A stretch of 7,718 nt of DNA from an uncultured Alphaproteobacteria bacterium (GTDB lineage: Bacteria > Pseudomonadota > Alphaproteobacteria > CAAHEQ01 > UBA3637), in NCBI GenBank assembly GCA_944391545.1, contig CALXTZ010000063.1:1-7718 (forward strand), in the 5' to 3' direction. This document shows positions 5,256 to 7,718 of this stretch, in pieces. Both the position numbers and the translations under genes were made by a program. How positions within the stretch are numbered: the first letter of the stretch is position 1; each line of letters begins with the position of its first letter. The notes beneath the pieces were generated by a model, which made no database searches, was not told where the DNA came from, and saw only the letters and a list, made by a program, of their open reading frames with translations.

Positions 5256-6087
5256 ACTCATTTACGTCATGATCGGCTGTTTATTTGCATTTTCGTTTGC
5301 TTTTTTCGTGTATCAAATTCATCTGCACTCCGTCAAAGCCGTACAAACGGCAATTCAAAACAAATCTTTTTTGGCCGGATTATCTTACACCAAAGCCTCT
5401 CGCCCTTTTTTCAGCGAACAGACAGTTCTTTCGGATGTGACTTTTGTCGCTTACCCGGCCATCCGAACCATCGATAAAGTTAAATTCGGCCCGGTTTCTT
5501 CCGGCGCCTATGAAATCGAAGCTCTTCATGCACAAATCAACTTACATGATCTGATTTTGGAAAACGAACCCTCCAAAGCGGTTCTTTTAAAACACTTAAA
5601 AGATTATATTCCTTATCAAGATTGGGTTCGTCAACCGCTTTTAACCTTGTTGTTGATCAGCCCTCAAACGGTGGATATGACCGCTTTGTTGACAATCAAA
5701 CCGATGCCGCAAGCGAACAAAGCTCTGATTCAGGGAAAAATTCAAGCAGCCCATTTATTCACGTTGTCTTTTTCCACCGAGGTCGCTCATTTACCGAAAG
5801 ATTTTACGGATCGCGTGCTGGACACACTCATGAATAAAGATGCCGACGGGTTAGACGGAATTTCTTTCGGCCCCGTGGCATATACTTGGACGGACAACGG
5901 TTTTTATGAACGCTATAACGCTTATTTAAAAACATTGCCGCCCGCATTCGTCAAAGAATGCCAAGACCGCAATCCGGCGTTATATGAAAAAACCAAACAG
6001 CGTATTCACACCGGAACGCTTTCGGCAGACCGACTTCGACAAAAACTCAAAATGATTTTCTACAGCACGGCGAAAACAAACAAATAA
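5245..6087 (+). CDS. Membrane-anchored periplasmic protein of unknown function
   Basis: This 280-residue protein has one N-terminal membrane segment (about residues 5-24) after a short basic start MKNK. No good signal-peptidase site follows, so it is probably anchored in the inner membrane with the rest in the periplasm. The body contains LSDVTFVAYPAIRTIDKVKF (62-81), a hydrophobic stretch LLTLLLISPQ (132-141) that is probably a buried strand or helix, and GISFGPVAYTWTDNGFYERY (205-224). The arrangement of an anchor plus strands ending in Y-x-W-x-D-x-G-x-x-E-R vaguely recalls DUF945/YdgA-like or AsmA-like envelope proteins, but I cannot assign it on this basis. It is last in the obgE operon. 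Its 3' end overlaps the convergent small membrane protein gene by 28 bases. Confidence 0.82.
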   Translation: MKNKLIYVMIGCLFAFSFAFFVYQIHLHSVKAVQTAIQNKSFLAGLSYTKASRPFFSEQTVLSDVTFVAYPAIRTIDKVKFGPVSSGAYEIEALHAQINLHDLILENEPSKAVLLKHLKDYIPYQDWVRQPLLTLLLISPQTVDMTALLTIKPMPQANKALIQGKIQAAHLFTLSFSTEVAHLPKDFTDRVLDTLMNKDADGLDGISFGPVAYTWTDNGFYERYNAYLKTLPPAFVKECQDRNPALYEKTKQRIHTGTLSADRLRQKLKMIFYSTAKTNK

Positions 6088-6380
6088 GCGCCTGTTACAC
6101 ACAAAGTAACCAAAACCAATCGAATGTAATCGGCAAAAAAACCGACGATCGAATGTTTCAGGTAAAACATTTCGGCCCGTAAAATCAACAACCAATACAA
6201 AGAGCGCCCCAAAAAAGCAACCAACAACAAGCTTAAATAAAGCGTCGGATCACCTAATGTGTAAAACAAATTCTGCGTATCCGGATGTGTCGTAATCAAA
6301 AGAGCGGCAGCAATCATGCCGATGACATCCATTACATGAAAAGATAAGCGTTTTTTTAAAAATCTCCCGAATTTTTTCAT
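6060..6380 (-). CDS. Small membrane protein with three predicted helices, unknown function
   Basis: This 106-residue protein starts with a basic stretch (MKKFGRFLKKRL) and has three hydrophobic segments at about residues 17-31, 46-66 and 84-106. By the positive-inside rule the N-terminus is cytoplasmic. No family is recognised. The ATG at 6380-6378 has AGAGAGGGC just upstream on the minus strand, and the gene begins 16 bases after the Sel1-repeat gene stop, so the two are almost certainly co-transcribed. The C-terminus ends in the hydrophobic FVFAVL. The last 28 bases overlap antisense to the end of the plus-strand operon. The coherent membrane topology, good ribosome binding site and close spacing support a real gene despite its size. 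Confidence 0.75.
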   Translation of the reverse strand: MKKFGRFLKKRLSFHVMDVIGMIAAALLITTHPDTQNLFYTLGDPTLYLSLLLVAFLGRSLYWLLILRAEMFYLKHSIVGFFADYIRLVLVTLCVTGAYLFVFAVL

Positions 6381-6396
6381 ACAGCCCTCTCTTTAA

Positions 6397-7500
6397 TCAA
6401 CGGCGGCGAATCATGCGTCTGGATCGTCCGCTGGGTTGAGCCCCTTGTGGCCGTGTAACGACCGTACCGCCCGGTGTCACACCCGTGGTTATATTTCCCC
6501 AAGAACCGCCTTGGTTCCCGACAACCGTCGTCGCCCCACGCGTCGAATAAATAGAATTGGAAATCTGCATCGGCGGAACCGGAGAAACAACCGTATCCGG
6601 ATCAATTTTTTGTAATTCCAAAACATAATTTTTAGCTTGAGAAATTTCAGACAAACTCATGCTGTCGCCCAGTTTTTCCAAAGCTTCATTCGCTTCCGGC
6701 ATGTTTTGTTCGGAAGCCATGACCAACCATGCATATGCTTGAATCTTATCAACCTTTCCGGCCGCACCGCCCGCATACAACGTTGCCAGATTATATTGCG
6801 CGTTCGGGTCACCTTTTTGAGCCGCATACGTATAATAAAGCAATGCTTCGGAAGGGTTCGCCTTTACGACACCCTTGCCTTGCTGGTAAATGGATCCCAA
6901 AAAGTAATGCGCACTCACATCACCGAGCGCTGCCGAACGCAAATAATAATCCAATGCCTTGTTAACGTCCTGACGGACGCCGTATCCATAGAAATACAGA
7001 TTTCCCAAATAAAGCTGCAACACCGGAGAATCGACATGTTCAATATCATTCAACAACTCAAAAGCTTTATCATAGTTTTGAGGAACGCCATCTCCTTTAT
7101 AATACATCACGCCCAAGTTAATCGTTGCCGTAATATCACCTTCATCGGCAGAGGCTTGATACAAATCAAATGCTTTCTTTTTATTCTGCGGTACACCGCG
7201 ACCGGCGTCATACATAAAAGCCAGAAAAGTCTGCGCCTCCACATGGCCTTTGTCCGACGCATTGCGGAAAAGTTCAAACGCCTTTTCATCGTCTTGAGGA
7301 ACGCCTTGCCCTTGATAATACAGGTACCCCATTAAATATTGTGCCTTTGCATCACCGGCATCCGCTGCTCCGGCCAATTCCTGTGCCGCGACGGTATAAT
7401 TCCCGGCCTGAAGCGCTTCGACGCCTTTGGCATAATCGGCGCGGCTGACGGTCGACGCCAACATCATCCCCGATACCAATAATGCATATTTCCACATCAT
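6397..7500 (-). CDS. Periplasmic Sel1-repeat (TPR-like) protein
   Basis: This 367-residue protein has an N-terminal signal peptide (hydrophobic residues about 5-17, cleavage near SRA|DY after residue 21). Six tandem Sel1-like repeats of 36-37 residues follow at about 51-86, 87-122, 123-158, 159-194, 195-231 and 232-267. They share the pattern A-x3-LG-x2-Y-x2-G-x-GV-x-Q-x3-KA. Repeats 1-3 keep GVPQ, while repeats 4-6 drift (GVRQ, GVVKA, GAAGK). Sel1 repeats form alpha-solenoids that scaffold protein complexes, often in the envelope. After residue 300 comes a Pro/Gly/Thr-rich linker and an Arg-rich end (RSRRMIRRR). Two consecutive ATG codons (7500, 7497) could start it; GGGAT upstream does not distinguish them. 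It is followed by the small membrane protein gene. Confidence 0.93.
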   Translation of the reverse strand: MMWKYALLVSGMMLASTVSRADYAKGVEALQAGNYTVAAQELAGAADAGDAKAQYLMGYLYYQGQGVPQDDEKAFELFRNASDKGHVEAQTFLAFMYDAGRGVPQNKKKAFDLYQASADEGDITATINLGVMYYKGDGVPQNYDKAFELLNDIEHVDSPVLQLYLGNLYFYGYGVRQDVNKALDYYLRSAALGDVSAHYFLGSIYQQGKGVVKANPSEALLYYTYAAQKGDPNAQYNLATLYAGGAAGKVDKIQAYAWLVMASEQNMPEANEALEKLGDSMSLSEISQAKNYVLELQKIDPDTVVSPVPPMQISNSIYSTRGATTVVGNQGGSWGNITTGVTPGGTVVTRPQGAQPSGRSRRMIRRR

Positions 7501-7532
7501 GTTTTATCCCTTTGACAACTTATTTTTATTAA

Positions 7533-7561
7533 AGTGTATCAAATGCCGTTTGTTCTGTCTA
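7533..7561 (-). promoter_or_regulatory. Candidate sigma70-type promoter of the Sel1 / small membrane protein operon
   Basis: On the minus strand, TAGACA (7561-7556; five of six consensus bases) and TACACT (7538-7533; four of six) are separated by exactly 17 bases. Transcription would start near 7526, leaving a leader of about 25 bases before the ATG at 7500. Position and spacing fit well. Confidence 0.6.
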
Positions 7562-7600
7562 GCTGTTTTTTATTTTTTAAAATCGAATGTAACAGAAGTC

Positions 7601-7629
7601 TTGCGTTTTAAAATAAATTCCTTTATGCT
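7601..7629 (+). promoter_or_regulatory. Candidate promoter of the GatB/YqeY-family gene
   Basis: TTGCGT (7601-7606) and TATGCT (7624-7629) are separated by 17 bases. The predicted start is near 7636, about 20 bases before the ATG at 7655. The surrounding region is AT-rich. The -35 box keeps only the TTG, so confidence is moderate. It is divergent from the promoter at 7533-7561. Confidence 0.5.
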
Positions 7630-7654
7630 GAAAAAAAATAAAAAGGAGTCAAAA

Positions 7655-7718
7655 ATGTTGCGTGAACAAATCAAAACTGAACTGGTTGCCGCCATGAAAG
7701 CGAAAGATGAAGGAAAAA
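7655..7718 (+). CDS. GatB/YqeY-domain protein, N-terminal fragment (runs off the right edge)
   Basis: Only 21 codons are present. The sequence starts MLREQIKTELVAAMKAKD, which matches the opening of YqeY-type proteins (M-L-x-x-I-x-x-x-L-x-x-A-M-K-A-x-D). Full-length members are ~150 residues and resemble the C-terminal tRNA-interacting part of GatB. They are thought to have a tRNA- or amidotransferase-related role, but function is poorly defined. A strong AAAAGGAGT site at 7642-7650 precedes the ATG. In many alphaproteobacteria this gene lies before dnaG and rpoD, but that region is outside the window. Confidence 0.85.
   Translation, partial: MLREQIKTELVAAMKAKDEGK

Noticed and set aside
6637..7335. 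Long plus-strand open frame (232 codons) opposite the Sel1 gene
   Set aside because: It is antisense to six well-formed Sel1 repeats, has no credible domain or ribosome binding site, and its composition reflects the repeat codons read backwards.
6637..7450. DNA-level tandem repeat within the Sel1 gene
   Set aside because: The repeats are visible as protein motifs, but the codons have diverged, so this is ancient domain duplication rather than a recent DNA repeat.
7512..7540. Plus-strand TTGACA with TGTATC 17 bases downstream as a second promoter
   Set aside because: The -10 box is poor and it overlaps the better-supported minus-strand promoter. The candidate at 7601-7629 fits the downstream gene better.

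Overview
The window reads as chromosomal DNA of an alphaproteobacterium with moderate to low GC content. The lineage signs are a divergent mfd/rplU pair, an SH3 (type 4) protein of the kind typical of Alphaproteobacteria, and a GatB/YqeY-type gene starting MLREQIKTEL. The lineage cannot be narrowed from sequence alone. An uncultured or host-associated group is plausible because the obg neighbourhood is rearranged relative to textbook alphaproteobacteria, but that is inference.

Layout. Positions 1-203 (minus) hold the first 67 codons of mfd. A 234-base divergent intergenic region follows. It carries two inverted repeats and a clear sigma70-type promoter (TTGACA-17-TATAAG) driving rplU-rpmA (ribosomal proteins L21 and L27). 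That two-gene operon ends at a strong intrinsic terminator (1039-1068). A second plus-strand operon starts with obgE at 1202 and contains six tightly packed genes to 6087: obgE, rsfS, a dUTPase-fold protein with degenerate active-site motifs and a long Pro/Glu-rich tail, a secreted SH3-domain protein, a secreted 394-residue protein of unknown function (TTG start), and a membrane-anchored protein of unknown function. All junctions overlap by 4-11 bases except one 11-base gap. On the minus strand, a Sel1-repeat periplasmic protein (6397-7500) is followed after 16 bases by a small three-helix membrane protein (6060-6380). The 3' end of the latter overlaps the end of the plus-strand operon by 28 bases. 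The window closes with the first 21 codons of a GatB/YqeY-family gene, divergent from the Sel1 gene, with candidate promoters for both in the 154-base gap.

How the genes fit together. The first half is ribosome-centred: L21 and L27, the 50S-assembly GTPase Obg, and the ribosomal silencing factor RsfS. The second half is envelope-centred: three consecutive exported or anchored proteins, then a Sel1 protein and a small membrane protein. The dUTPase-like gene sits at the junction. The most unusual content is the run 2649-6087, where a probably non-catalytic dUTPase-fold protein is co-transcribed with three envelope proteins, two of which I cannot assign to a family.
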